Source: SAR116 cluster bacterium AG-426-I14 (GTDB lineage: Bacteria; Pseudomonadota; Alphaproteobacteria; Puniceispirillales; Marisalimonadaceae). Taken from it: DNA of 64,000 nt. The notes beneath the pieces are model-generated. The model had not been told where the DNA came from. It did not search any database and saw nothing but the letters and a program-made list of their open reading frames with translations. A program made the position numbers and the translations under genes. Below, piece by piece: positions 24,755 through 32,857 of the stretch (the stretch's first letter is position 1; every line of letters begins with the position of its first letter). The DNA is taken from NCBI GenBank assembly GCA_003210055.1, contig QCNS01000002.1, positions 51,215 to 115,214 on the forward strand. The letters are read 5' to 3'.

Positions 24755-25624
24755 ATGTATATTGAAAAATTACATCCTAAAATTGGTGCTAAAATTGAAG
24801 GCATCGATTTAGCTAATTTGGATAATGCTCAATTTGATAAAATTAAAAAATTGTGGCTTGAACACTTAATTTTACTATTTCCTAATCAAAGTATTTCAGA
24901 CGAAGAACATATCAAGTTTGGTAAATTATTTGGTAAACTGGAAAAACATCCTTCTCTTTCTCACAGGTCTTCAACAAACCCTGAAATATATCGTGTATCA
25001 AATGTCTCAGAAAAAGGAGATATTATTCCTAGCAAAAATACATCTTGGCAATATTTGAAACAATCTTGGTTGTGGCATACAGATAGTTCTTTTCGGCAAA
25101 TTCCAAGTAAAGGTTCAATTTTGCATGGTATTTCAACTACTAGGAAAGGGGGGCACACTTTTTTTGCTAACATGTATGAAACCTATAACGATTTAAGTGA
25201 TAACATCAAAGAAAGAATAAATGATTTATGGGTTATTCATGATCATGATTATATCATTAACTTATCCTCAGAATTAAAGTCAAAAAAAAATAAAGGATCT
25301 TATGAACAATTGCCGTCAGTTAAGCACCCCCTGGTTCAAATTCATCCTGTCACAAGAAAAAAAAGTCTATTTTTATCTCCACACACAATGGAAAATATAG
25401 ATAATTTCGATAAAAAAGAAGGAAGAAAACTTTTAGATGAGTTGATAGAACACTCTATACAGACCAAATATGTATATAAACATTTATGGAATGATGATGA
25501 TATAATAATGTGGGATAATAGATGCACTATGCATTCAGTCGAACCTTTTGATAATAGCAGTATAAAGAGAATTATGCATAGAGTTACTCTTGTTGGAGAA
25601 AATAAACCTATCCCTGCATTATGA
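24755..25624 (+). CDS. TauD/TfdA-family 2-oxoglutarate dioxygenase
   Basis: A 289-residue Fe(II)/2-oxoglutarate-dependent oxygenase of the taurine/2,4-D type. The iron ligands are visible: His108-x-Asp110 in WHTDSSF and the distal His260 in CTMHSVEP, followed by the 2-oxoglutarate-binding Arg in KRIMHRVTL. The N-terminal IGAKIEGIDLA and FPNQSISDEEH segments are family hallmarks. Such enzymes hydroxylate a carbon next to a sulfonate, ether or carboxylate group. Its stop overlaps the amidohydrolase start by 4 bp, so the pair is translationally coupled. Confidence 0.92.
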   Translation: MYIEKLHPKIGAKIEGIDLANLDNAQFDKIKKLWLEHLILLFPNQSISDEEHIKFGKLFGKLEKHPSLSHRSSTNPEIYRVSNVSEKGDIIPSKNTSWQYLKQSWLWHTDSSFRQIPSKGSILHGISTTRKGGHTFFANMYETYNDLSDNIKERINDLWVIHDHDYIINLSSELKSKKNKGSYEQLPSVKHPLVQIHPVTRKKSLFLSPHTMENIDNFDKKEGRKLLDELIEHSIQTKYVYKHLWNDDDIIMWDNRCTMHSVEPFDNSSIKRIMHRVTLVGENKPIPAL

Positions 25625-26565
25625 ACTTAATTAAAGAAAAAATTCCTATTATTGATGCTCATCACCATTTTTGGGATTTAGAAAATAATTATTACCCATT
25701 TCTATCTGATAAAAACGAGGAAAATTTTTTTTTAGGTAATTATTCAAGTTTAAAAAAAAATTACTTACCTAAAGATTACAATAATGATGCAATTAATCAT
25801 GATGTTATTGGAACAATTCATTGTGAAGCTGAATGGGATAGAAAAGATCAAATAGGTGAAACTAAATGGTTAATTTCTTTATCTAAGAAACACAAATTTC
25901 CAACAGGTATAATTGCTCATGCATGGCTTCATACCAAAAATGCTGAAGAAATTATAGCAAAACAATCTTTTTTTAAAAAAGTAAAAGGAATTAGATCTAA
26001 ACCAATTACTAAAAATAGTGAAAATGAGAAGTATTTATCATATGAGGCAACAATGCAGGATATTAATTGGAGAAGTGGATTAAAACTTCTTCAAAAATAT
26101 AATTTAAATTACGACTTGAGGGTGCCATCCTGGCATCTAATAGAGGCTATCCAAATAGTAAGATTGATACCAAATGTAAAAGTGATTATAAATCACGCTG
26201 GTTTTCCTTGGGATAGGTCAATTGCTGGATTAAAAAAATGGAAGAACAGCCTAAGAATGTTATCTAAAGAACCAAATACATTTATCAAGTTATCAGAATT
26301 TGGAGTAAAGAATTTTTCATGGAATTATAAAGAAAATAGAAAAATAATATTAGAAATAATTGAAATGTTTTCACCTTCAAGATGCATGTTTGCAAGCAAC
26401 TTTCCAGTATCAAGCTTAAAAATTAATTTTGATGATTTATATAATAATTACAAAAATATTGTTAAAGATTTTTCGCTAGATGAAAAACACCAACTCTTTT
26501 GGAAAACTGCTTTAGAAGTTTATAATTTAGATAAAACTGAATTAAAAAAAGCTGCAGTTAAATAA
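25621..26565 (+). CDS. Amidohydrolase-family (COG3618-like) hydrolase
   Basis: A 314-residue TIM-barrel metal-dependent hydrolase. IIDAHHHFWDLENN near residue 12 is the metal-binding His-x-His of the lactone/2-pyrone-dicarboxylate hydrolase-like group; VIINHAGFPWD near 195 and FASNFPVSSL near 255 supply the later His and Asp-equivalent position. In the last motif the usual Gly-Ser-Asp-Phe-Pro has become Ala-Ser-Asn-Phe-Pro, an Asp to Asn change, which could lower or alter catalysis. Coupled to the TauD gene by a 4-bp overlap. A lactonase step on the hydroxylated product is plausible. Confidence 0.85.
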   Translation: MNLIKEKIPIIDAHHHFWDLENNYYPFLSDKNEENFFLGNYSSLKKNYLPKDYNNDAINHDVIGTIHCEAEWDRKDQIGETKWLISLSKKHKFPTGIIAHAWLHTKNAEEIIAKQSFFKKVKGIRSKPITKNSENEKYLSYEATMQDINWRSGLKLLQKYNLNYDLRVPSWHLIEAIQIVRLIPNVKVIINHAGFPWDRSIAGLKKWKNSLRMLSKEPNTFIKLSEFGVKNFSWNYKENRKIILEIIEMFSPSRCMFASNFPVSSLKINFDDLYNNYKNIVKDFSLDEKHQLFWKTALEVYNLDKTELKKAAVK

Positions 26566-26575
26566 CCGCAGCTTT
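26548..26575 (-). terminator. Intrinsic terminator, bidirectional, overlapping gene end
   Basis: AAAGCTGC (26548-26555) pairs with GCAGCTTT (26568-26575) around a 12-base loop. Seven A residues on the plus strand at 26544-26550 give a T run after the stem on the minus strand, so it best serves the minus-strand gene at 26580. On the plus strand it overlaps the last codons of the amidohydrolase gene and has a poor T tract. Confidence 0.75.
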
Positions 26576-26579
26576 CTAA

Positions 26580-27197
26580 CTAAACTGAAACAAAGATATT
26601 AGACGATGTTAAAGTACCGATTTTATTTCCTTTATTCACTAATCTTTGAAAATTTTCTGATAAACCAATTCTTTCTACTATTTCGCCCATAGATGAAATT
26701 GATGAGAAATAATAAATTGCATATAATGAATTCATTTTGTCAGCAATTAAAGGTAGTAAAGCTAAAAGTTTTGCATCCTCGTTTTTAAATTCTTCATTTG
26801 CCTCAGCAAAAATTTCTAATGCTTCTGGAACTGAATTTCTATTTATTTCATATTCTCTTAAATAAATTACATTATGATCTGGCGATGGTGCACCATATAC
26901 AGTTCTAAAAACTTCTGGACCAATTAAGTCTGCACTTTGATCATTTTCTCGTTCTTTCATAAGTTCAACCATTTTTGGATTTTTCATATAAGACTCAAAA
27001 GACTTAGTTGCTTCTGTCAAACTAGGATAAACATTTGTAAGCATTATGGTTCCATTCATTTCACCACCTACAGCTTTACTTATTCGAGATTTAGCTCCGC
27101 CTTCAACAGCTATGTCACTAAATCTTTTAACTCTGGACATAACGATATCTGTTTTTCCAGGGTAAGGTTTAATTAACCTTCTTGATACTACAGTCAT
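26580..27197 (-). CDS. Hypothetical protein with two dimeric-barrel-like modules
   Basis: A 205-residue cytoplasmic protein. It looks like two ferredoxin-like (dimeric alpha/beta barrel, NIPSNAP/ABM type) modules: one beginning TVVSRRLIKPYPGKTD and the other beginning NVIYLREYEINRNSVPEALE near residue 108, the second probably following the first with a short linker. No Cys or heme-binding motif is evident, so the activity is open. Its start (ATG, AGGAGAGA ribosome-binding site) faces a Fur-box-like site shared with the divergent aminotransferase gene, and it has its own terminator. Iron control is therefore possible. Confidence 0.6.
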   Translation of the reverse strand: MTVVSRRLIKPYPGKTDIVMSRVKRFSDIAVEGGAKSRISKAVGGEMNGTIMLTNVYPSLTEATKSFESYMKNPKMVELMKERENDQSADLIGPEVFRTVYGAPSPDHNVIYLREYEINRNSVPEALEIFAEANEEFKNEDAKLLALLPLIADKMNSLYAIYYFSSISSMGEIVERIGLSENFQRLVNKGNKIGTLTSSNIFVSV

Positions 27198-27228
27198 TTT
27201 TCTCTCCTATTAAAAAATTATGCTATTC

Positions 27229-27247
27229 TATAATGATAATCATTATC
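27229..27247. promoter_or_regulatory. Fur-box-like operator
   Basis: The 19-mer TATAATGATAATCATTATC matches the classical Fur consensus GATAATGATAATCATTATC at 18 of 19 positions. It lies between the divergent genes at 27197 (minus) and 27313 (plus). Alphaproteobacterial Fur/Mur proteins often use other sites, so binding is inferred, not shown. Confidence 0.6.
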
Positions 27248-27312
27248 GAATTTAATTATAAATTTAAGTTAAAAATGTTATAAAAAAATAACAACGAATA
27301 TTTATTTAAAAA

Positions 27313-28428
27313 ATGCCTATTAATTATACAGAAATTGTTAAAACTCTTCCTTCTACAGTTCCTTTTGTTGGCCCTGAGGCGCAAGAAAGGCTATTGGATA
27401 AAATTTTTGATGCCAGAATTGGTGCGAATGAAAGTGTTTTTGGACCTTCTCTCAAGGCATTGAAGAAAATGAATGAGGCAATGAATGGTATATGGATGTA
27501 TGGCGATCCAGAAAATTATGATTTAAAAAAAGCAATTGCAAAAAAACATAACCTTAGTCCAGAAAATATTCTAGTTGGAGAAGGTATAGATGGAATTCTT
27601 GGTTACTTGGTTAGATTGTTTGTAGAAAAAGGAGATAATGTTGTAACTACTGATGGTTCTTATCCTACGTTTAATTACCATGTAAATGGTTTTGGAGGTA
27701 TCTTAAAAAAATGTAAATTTAAAAATGATTTCGAAAACTTAGACGAATTACTGGAAAAAGCCAATAGTTGTAAAGCAAAAATTATGTATGTATCAAATCC
27801 AAATAATCCTATGGGAACCCTTAATAGTGCCCTATCAATTCAAAATACCATTGAAGGTCTCAACGACAGTACTATTCTATGTCTAGATGAGGCTTATGCA
27901 GATTTTGTGGCCGAAGAATCATTACCTCAAATTAGTGTTGATAATAAACAAGTTTTAAGAATGAGGACATTTTCAAAGGCGTACGGACTAGCTGGTGCGA
28001 GAGTAGGATATACTATTGGACATCCTGATTTAATTTCTAGTTTTGATAAAGTAAGAAATCATTTTGGCATGAATAGGATCTCTCAATTAGGGGCTTTGTT
28101 CTCTTTGGAAGACAAAAATCATTTGAATAATGTTTTAATAAAAGTAAAGGAATCTCTACAAAAATTAGAAATAATTGCAATTAAAAATGGTTGTAAAGTT
28201 ATACCATCAAGCACCAATTTTATAGCTATAGATTGTGGATTCGATGGCGTATTTGCAAAAAAAGTTTTAAATAGTTTAATTTCTAATGGTATATTTGTTA
28301 GAATGCCTTTTACTAGTCCAGAAAATCGTTGTATAAGGGTTTCAGCAGGAACTGAAGATGATATGAAATTATTTGAAAAGTTTTTTCCTATTGCTTTAAA
28401 AGAGGCAAAAGAATTTAAATTTAGATAA
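27313..28428 (+). CDS. HisC-like PLP aminotransferase
   Basis: A 371-residue fold-type I class II aminotransferase of the histidinol-phosphate/aromatic group. SNPNNPMGT near residue 160 and LDEAYADFV near 195 bind the cofactor ring and nitrogen; the PLP-binding Lys is in RTFSKAYGLAGARVGY near residue 222, and NRCIRVSAG near 335 supplies the carboxylate-binding Arg. Too far from any his operon to be called hisC; it is 14 bp upstream of an aldehyde dehydrogenase gene, so a catabolic transamination followed by aldehyde oxidation is a reasonable pathway. Possible Fur control from the site upstream. Confidence 0.85.
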   Translation: MPINYTEIVKTLPSTVPFVGPEAQERLLDKIFDARIGANESVFGPSLKALKKMNEAMNGIWMYGDPENYDLKKAIAKKHNLSPENILVGEGIDGILGYLVRLFVEKGDNVVTTDGSYPTFNYHVNGFGGILKKCKFKNDFENLDELLEKANSCKAKIMYVSNPNNPMGTLNSALSIQNTIEGLNDSTILCLDEAYADFVAEESLPQISVDNKQVLRMRTFSKAYGLAGARVGYTIGHPDLISSFDKVRNHFGMNRISQLGALFSLEDKNHLNNVLIKVKESLQKLEIIAIKNGCKVIPSSTNFIAIDCGFDGVFAKKVLNSLISNGIFVRMPFTSPENRCIRVSAGTEDDMKLFEKFFPIALKEAKEFKFR

Positions 28429-28442
28429 AATGGAGAAATATA

Positions 28443-29885
28443 ATGTTACAAGATTATCCTAACACTCAACTTTTTATTGATGGTGAATGGCGAGATTCAG
28501 TATCAAAAGAAACGTTAGAAATTATTAACCCAGCAACTGAGGAAGTTATAGGGAAACTATCTCATGCAAGAAAAGAAGATTTAGATATTGCTCTTAATGC
28601 TGCCGACAAAGCCTTCCAAGACTGGAAAAATGTGTCTGCTTATGAACGTTCAAAAGTTTTAAGAAAGGCTGCTGATTTAGTCCGAGAAAGAGCAGATTAT
28701 ATAGCTAAGTTAATGACCATGGAACAGGGAAAACCATTAGTTGAAGCTAAAATGGAAACTCTAGGTGCAGCTGATTCTATTGATTGGTATGCAGAAGAGG
28801 GAAGAAGAGCTTATGGAAGAATTATACCATCAAGAGCTCAAGGTATTTATCAATTTGTATTTAAAGAGGCTGTAGGAGTAGTAGCTGCTTTTACACCATG
28901 GAATTTTCCACTTAATCAAGTTGTAAAAAAAGTTGCAGCAGCTTTTGCTGCGGGATGTACGGCAATTGTTAAGGGGCCTGAAGAAACTCCTGCTAGTGTT
29001 GCTGAATTAATTAAAGCTTTTGATGAGGCTGGTATGCCTAAAGGATCTCTTAACCTTGTATTTGGTATTCCTGCTGAGATTTCAGAATATTTAATACCTC
29101 ATCCTATAGTAAGAAAAGTAACATTTACAGGATCTACTGCCGTAGGTAAACAATTAGCTGCCCTTGCTGGCGCTCATATGAAAAGAGTTACTATGGAGCT
29201 TGGTGGTCATTCGCCTGCAATTGTTTGTGGTGATGCAGATGTAGACGTTGCAGTAAAAATCTTAAGCGCGAATAAGTTTAGAAATGCTGGACAAGTATGT
29301 ATTTCACCGACTAGATTTTTAATTCATGACTCAGTCTATGAACAATTTTTGGATGGCTTTATTAAAAAAGCAGAAGAAGTTAAAATTGGAAATGGACTTG
29401 AAGAGGGTGTAAAAATGGGACCTTTAGCTCATGATAGAAGATTGACAGCTATCGAGGAATTTGTCGCTGATGCAGTTGAAAAAGGAGCAAAAATTCATAC
29501 TGGAGGAAAACGATATGGTAATAAAGGATATTTCTTTGAACCTACTGTTATGACCGACGTTAGCAATGACTCCAGAATTATGAATGAAGAGCCTTTTGGA
29601 CCATTAGCCCCAATATCATCATTTAGCTCCATGGATGAAGTTATTGAAGAGGCAAATAGATTAGATTATGGACTAGCAGCATATGCTTATACTAAGTCTG
29701 CAAAAACAGCTCAAGAACTTGGTTCTGGAATAGAAAGTGGTCAAGTTTCTATAAATCATCATGGCTTAGGCTTAGTAGACACTCCTTTTGGTGGAGTTAA
29801 AGACTCTGGCTATGGTTCAGAGGGTGGCCCAGAGGGCTTAGACGCTTACATGACTATAAAACTAGTCTCTCAAACTGGCCTATAA
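28443..29885 (+). CDS. NAD(P)-dependent succinate-semialdehyde dehydrogenase-like
   Basis: A 480-residue cytoplasmic aldehyde dehydrogenase. The catalytic Glu is in MELGGHSPAIV near residue 252 and the catalytic Cys in NAGQVCISPTRF near 285; FTPWNFPLNQ and GSTAVGKQL are the cofactor-binding segments. The overall pattern is of the GabD/succinate-semialdehyde dehydrogenase group. ATG preceded by GGAGAAA. It forms a pair with the preceding aminotransferase (14 bp gap), a layout used for degradation of an omega-amino acid. BoxD (the dehydrogenase of the box pathway) is a different branch; this gene does not look like it. Confidence 0.88.
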   Translation: MLQDYPNTQLFIDGEWRDSVSKETLEIINPATEEVIGKLSHARKEDLDIALNAADKAFQDWKNVSAYERSKVLRKAADLVRERADYIAKLMTMEQGKPLVEAKMETLGAADSIDWYAEEGRRAYGRIIPSRAQGIYQFVFKEAVGVVAAFTPWNFPLNQVVKKVAAAFAAGCTAIVKGPEETPASVAELIKAFDEAGMPKGSLNLVFGIPAEISEYLIPHPIVRKVTFTGSTAVGKQLAALAGAHMKRVTMELGGHSPAIVCGDADVDVAVKILSANKFRNAGQVCISPTRFLIHDSVYEQFLDGFIKKAEEVKIGNGLEEGVKMGPLAHDRRLTAIEEFVADAVEKGAKIHTGGKRYGNKGYFFEPTVMTDVSNDSRIMNEEPFGPLAPISSFSSMDEVIEEANRLDYGLAAYAYTKSAKTAQELGSGIESGQVSINHHGLGLVDTPFGGVKDSGYGSEGGPEGLDAYMTIKLVSQTGL

Positions 29886-29901
29886 AAATATTTGACTATT
29901 T

Positions 29902-29930
29902 ATGGAGCATTTTAAATTTCAATGCTCCAT
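29902..29930 (+). terminator. 10-bp stem-loop after aldehyde dehydrogenase gene
   Basis: ATGGAGCATT (29902-29911) is perfectly complementary to AATGCTCCAT (29921-29930) with a nine-base loop. No T run follows (ATATATG), so it is either a weak intrinsic terminator or an mRNA 3' end stabiliser. Confidence 0.5.
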
Positions 29931-30000
29931 ATATATGTTCGTGTAAAATTAATCTTGTTACTATTTAATAAATTGTTAATATTAAATTGTAAGGATTATT

Positions 30001-30828
30001 ATGAACTTTGTATCTGCACCACTTCCATTAAATGAAGAGAGACGAGCGCAAGCTGTTGCACGAACTGGCCTAATGGACTCAAATCAAGCTGAACTTTTTA
30101 ATGTCTATTGTGAAATAGCTAAGGATATTACTGGCTATGAAACAGTACTTTTTCAGCTTTTTGGAGCTGAAGATAGGTGTATCATGGCAGAAATTCCTCA
30201 AGATAGTATTGAAGTTCAAAATAATTATAGTAGAAGGCCTAAGGAAGGAAGTGTTTGTGCATATGTTCTTTTGGATAGTAAACCATTATTAGCTTTTGAT
30301 ATTTCAAAACATGAAATTACCAAAAGTCATCCTAATGATAAAAAAGTAAAAAGCTATATAGGGTTTCCAATTATTAATAAAGATAATTATGCTTTAGGCA
30401 TGGTCTGCCTAATGACTTTTTCAGAAATAAAATATGTAGAACAAGATAAAATAGATTTAGTAGAAAAGTTGATAAAAAGAGCAGCTCATCAAATAGATAT
30501 AATGTCTGATCAAAAACAATTAACTACTGACAGAGTTATCAGAGCAATCGAAGTTTTTAACGAAGAAACAAGTTTAAATGATATTAATGATTTTAAATCT
30601 TTTATTCATATTTGCAGTGGAATGATAATTCCAAGTAATGAAACATCTAAATTTATAGAATTAAAATTATGTCAAATAAATGAAGATAAATCTGTTGAGT
30701 TATCAATTAATGGTATAAAATTACAAGATAAAATGGGTTTACATACTAAAGTATTAAATCAGTTAAAAGTTGAAGGTAATAAAGCTGATTTAATGTTTGA
30801 AGAAATGCTAAACAAACTGGAAGTCTAA
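30001..30828 (+). CDS. GAF-domain protein
   Basis: A 275-residue cytoplasmic protein. Residues about 10-165 form a GAF domain: NEERRAQAVARTGLMDSN at the start, a helix, then a five-stranded core with GSVCAYVLLDSKPLLAFDI and SYIGFPIINKDNYALGMVCLM. The rest (165-275) is helical, without a histidine kinase, GGDEF or DNA-binding motif, so output is probably by protein-protein contact. ATG follows AAGGATTA. It precedes by 2 bp a 111-residue unknown gene, hence a two-gene unit. The bound ligand is unknown. Confidence 0.8.
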   Translation: MNFVSAPLPLNEERRAQAVARTGLMDSNQAELFNVYCEIAKDITGYETVLFQLFGAEDRCIMAEIPQDSIEVQNNYSRRPKEGSVCAYVLLDSKPLLAFDISKHEITKSHPNDKKVKSYIGFPIINKDNYALGMVCLMTFSEIKYVEQDKIDLVEKLIKRAAHQIDIMSDQKQLTTDRVIRAIEVFNEETSLNDINDFKSFIHICSGMIIPSNETSKFIELKLCQINEDKSVELSINGIKLQDKMGLHTKVLNQLKVEGNKADLMFEEMLNKLEV

Positions 30829-30830
30829 AA

Positions 30831-31166
30831 ATGTTTGCTAAAGTTTATCAATATAAATTTCCTTCAATAACTGAAGCAAAAGTTGCAGCATCATTTTGTT
30901 CTGATTATTTAGGAAAACAAATTACAAAATATAAATTTCAGTCATTAAACATTCTTATTGGCAAAGATGGTGACTTATCAATCTTTATAAAATTTGAAAA
31001 TATAGAAAAACTTAAAAAATATGAAAATGAATCTGATCAATTTATAAGAGAATTAAAGCAAACTTTTGTTTTTAAAGAAAATGAATTTGCCGGTGTTTTT
31101 GTTTATAATTTTGAGTCTGAAGCAACTTCATCTGAAATTAAGATCTCTAATCCTGCATTGCAGTAA
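30831..31166 (+). CDS. Hypothetical 111-residue protein
   Basis: A small soluble protein, not recognised. Alternating strands and helices (FAKVYQYKFPS, then an Ala-rich helix, SLNILIGKDGDLSIFIKF, an alpha helix, and FAGVFVYNFE) suggest a ferredoxin-like alpha/beta fold. It follows the GAF gene by 2 bp and probably works with it. Confidence 0.6.
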   Translation: MFAKVYQYKFPSITEAKVAASFCSDYLGKQITKYKFQSLNILIGKDGDLSIFIKFENIEKLKKYENESDQFIRELKQTFVFKENEFAGVFVYNFESEATSSEIKISNPALQ

Positions 31167-31209
31167 TTTACTCTATATTTGAAAAATTCAAGTTTAATTA
31201 ATTGAAACC

Positions 31210-32130
31210 ATGCAAAACAAATCAGAAAAATGGATAGCAGTAGATTGGGGAACATCTAATTTTAGAGCTTACTTATTAGAAGGTTCTCAAGTTGTAGACC
31301 AAGTTTTAACAAATGAAGGTATGAAATTTTTAAATAAAAATAAATTTGAGAAAGTTTTAGTAAATAATATAAGTAAATGGTTGTCATCAAATAATACCAT
31401 TCAAGTTTTAGCAAGTGGAATGGTTGGCGCTAAGCAGGGTTGGATTGAAGTTCCTTATACCGAAACGCCCTGCAGTGTAATGAAACTAAAAGTTCTTTCA
31501 CCAAAAGTTAAAAATAAAAAAATAAAGGTCTACATTTTATCAGGTGTGGCTCAAAATTATCCAGAAGATGTCATGAGAGGAGAAGAAACACAATTAGCTG
31601 GTTATTTTTTAAATCATCCTAACTTTAGTGGATCTATTTGTCTTCCTGGTACTCATTCAAAATGGGTAAAAGTAAAAAATTATGAGATAATAAATTTTAA
31701 TACTTTTTTAACAGGGGAATTATACGAAATCGTTAAAAATTATTCAGTAATAAAACATAGTGTATCAACCGAACAAATTTGTGAAAATACATTATTAGAA
31801 GGTGTAGATAAAATTTTGAAAAATCAAGGAAATTTTTCTAATGAATTATTTCAATTAAGGGCAAAACATTTACTAAAAAATCAAACATTGGATGAGAGTA
31901 ACTCACTATTGTCTGGTTATTTTTTAGGTTTAGAGTTACTGGGTAGTAAACATTATTGGTACAAAAAAGATGTAATTTTAATTGGCTCAGATTATTTAAA
32001 TCATTTTTATGAGCTTTGTTTAAAAAAAGAAGTTAACTCAATTAAAAAATTTTCATCTTCAGAAATGACACTAAAAGGATTAAATTATTTTAAAAATAAT
32101 TTAAATTTTGATGATTTAATGACATCATAG
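31210..32130 (+). CDS. dgoK: 2-dehydro-3-deoxygalactonokinase
   Basis: A 306-residue sugar-acid kinase that phosphorylates 2-keto-3-deoxy-D-galactonate with ATP. VDWGTSNFRAYLL near residue 10 is the N-terminal phosphate-binding motif of the DgoK family, and MRGEETQLAG near 121, LPGTHSKWVKV near 142 and FLTGELYE near 160 are diagnostic. It lies 4 bp before the aldolase gene dgoA, and together they give pyruvate and glyceraldehyde-3-phosphate. No galactonate dehydratase, transporter or regulator is in the window. Confidence 0.92.
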   Translation: MQNKSEKWIAVDWGTSNFRAYLLEGSQVVDQVLTNEGMKFLNKNKFEKVLVNNISKWLSSNNTIQVLASGMVGAKQGWIEVPYTETPCSVMKLKVLSPKVKNKKIKVYILSGVAQNYPEDVMRGEETQLAGYFLNHPNFSGSICLPGTHSKWVKVKNYEIINFNTFLTGELYEIVKNYSVIKHSVSTEQICENTLLEGVDKILKNQGNFSNELFQLRAKHLLKNQTLDESNSLLSGYFLGLELLGSKHYWYKKDVILIGSDYLNHFYELCLKKEVNSIKKFSSSEMTLKGLNYFKNNLNFDDLMTS

Positions 32131-32134
32131 TTAT

Positions 32135-32770
32135 ATGAAATGTAGACCAATAATTGCAATTTTAAGAGGTATAACACCGATAGAAGCGGAGTCCATTTCA
32201 GAAGTTCTTATTGATGGTGGTATTAATATTATTGAAGTTCCATTGAACTCTCCATCACCCCTAGAAACTATAAAAAGAATGATAAAATTTCATGGCAATT
32301 CTGCTATTTTTGGGGCAGGCACAGTTTTATCAGAAAATCAAGTTACAGATGTATACGATGTTGGAGCAAAATTAATAGTTTCTCCTAATACCAATGTTGA
32401 AGTAATAAAAAAAACTAAAGAACGTGGAATGATTAGTTTACCTGGATGTTTTACCGCTACTGAAGCACACATTGCTCTTGAAAGTGGAGCAGATGGTTTG
32501 AAATTCTTTCCAGCTTTCCATCTTGGGCCTAGTGGTTTCAAGGCATTGTCTGCTGTATTACCTAACAACATGTTATCATTTGCAGTTGGTGGAGTAGATA
32601 CATCAAATTTTAATGAGTGGTTAAATGTAAATATTTCTGGGTTTGGCCTTGGTTCATCATTGTATAAAAATGGATCTAACATTGACAATGTAAGAAATAA
32701 AACTGAAGAAGTTATTAAAATTTTTGATGAAGTAAGTAATAATAAAGTTATTGAATTCAAAAACATTTGA
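32135..32770 (+). CDS. dgoA: 2-dehydro-3-deoxy-6-phosphogalactonate aldolase
   Basis: A 211-residue class I aldolase of the KDPG/KDPGal family. PIIAILRGITPIEA near residue 4, FGAGTVL near 57 and the Schiff-base Lys in DGLKFFPAF near 126 are present, followed by the phosphate-binding AVGGVD and GLGSSLY segments. It splits 2-keto-3-deoxy-6-phosphogalactonate into pyruvate and glyceraldehyde-3-phosphate. It starts 4 bp after dgoK, which decides for the galactonate version over KDPG aldolase. Confidence 0.92.
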   Translation: MKCRPIIAILRGITPIEAESISEVLIDGGINIIEVPLNSPSPLETIKRMIKFHGNSAIFGAGTVLSENQVTDVYDVGAKLIVSPNTNVEVIKKTKERGMISLPGCFTATEAHIALESGADGLKFFPAFHLGPSGFKALSAVLPNNMLSFAVGGVDTSNFNEWLNVNISGFGLGSSLYKNGSNIDNVRNKTEEVIKIFDEVSNNKVIEFKNI

Positions 32771-32819
32771 ATAATTTAATATTTAACTTGATAATTAATA
32801 CATTGTGTAATAAAAAATA

Positions 32820-32847
32820 GTTACCTAGGTAACGTTACCTAGGTAAC
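32820..32847. promoter_or_regulatory. Two abutting identical 14-bp palindromes (MarR operators)
   Basis: GTTACCTAGGTAAC is a perfect palindrome and occurs twice without a gap (32820-32833, 32834-32847), 10 bp before the marR start. A weak promoter-like TTGATA (32788-32793) lies upstream. Two sites in direct succession fit two dimers of the adjacent MarR protein repressing its own operon. Confidence 0.85.
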
Positions 32848-32857
32848 TTTTTTTGTT

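Noticed and set aside
28443..29885. BoxD semialdehyde dehydrogenase
   Set aside because: The motifs and length are those of the GabD-type branch and it is paired with an aminotransferase.
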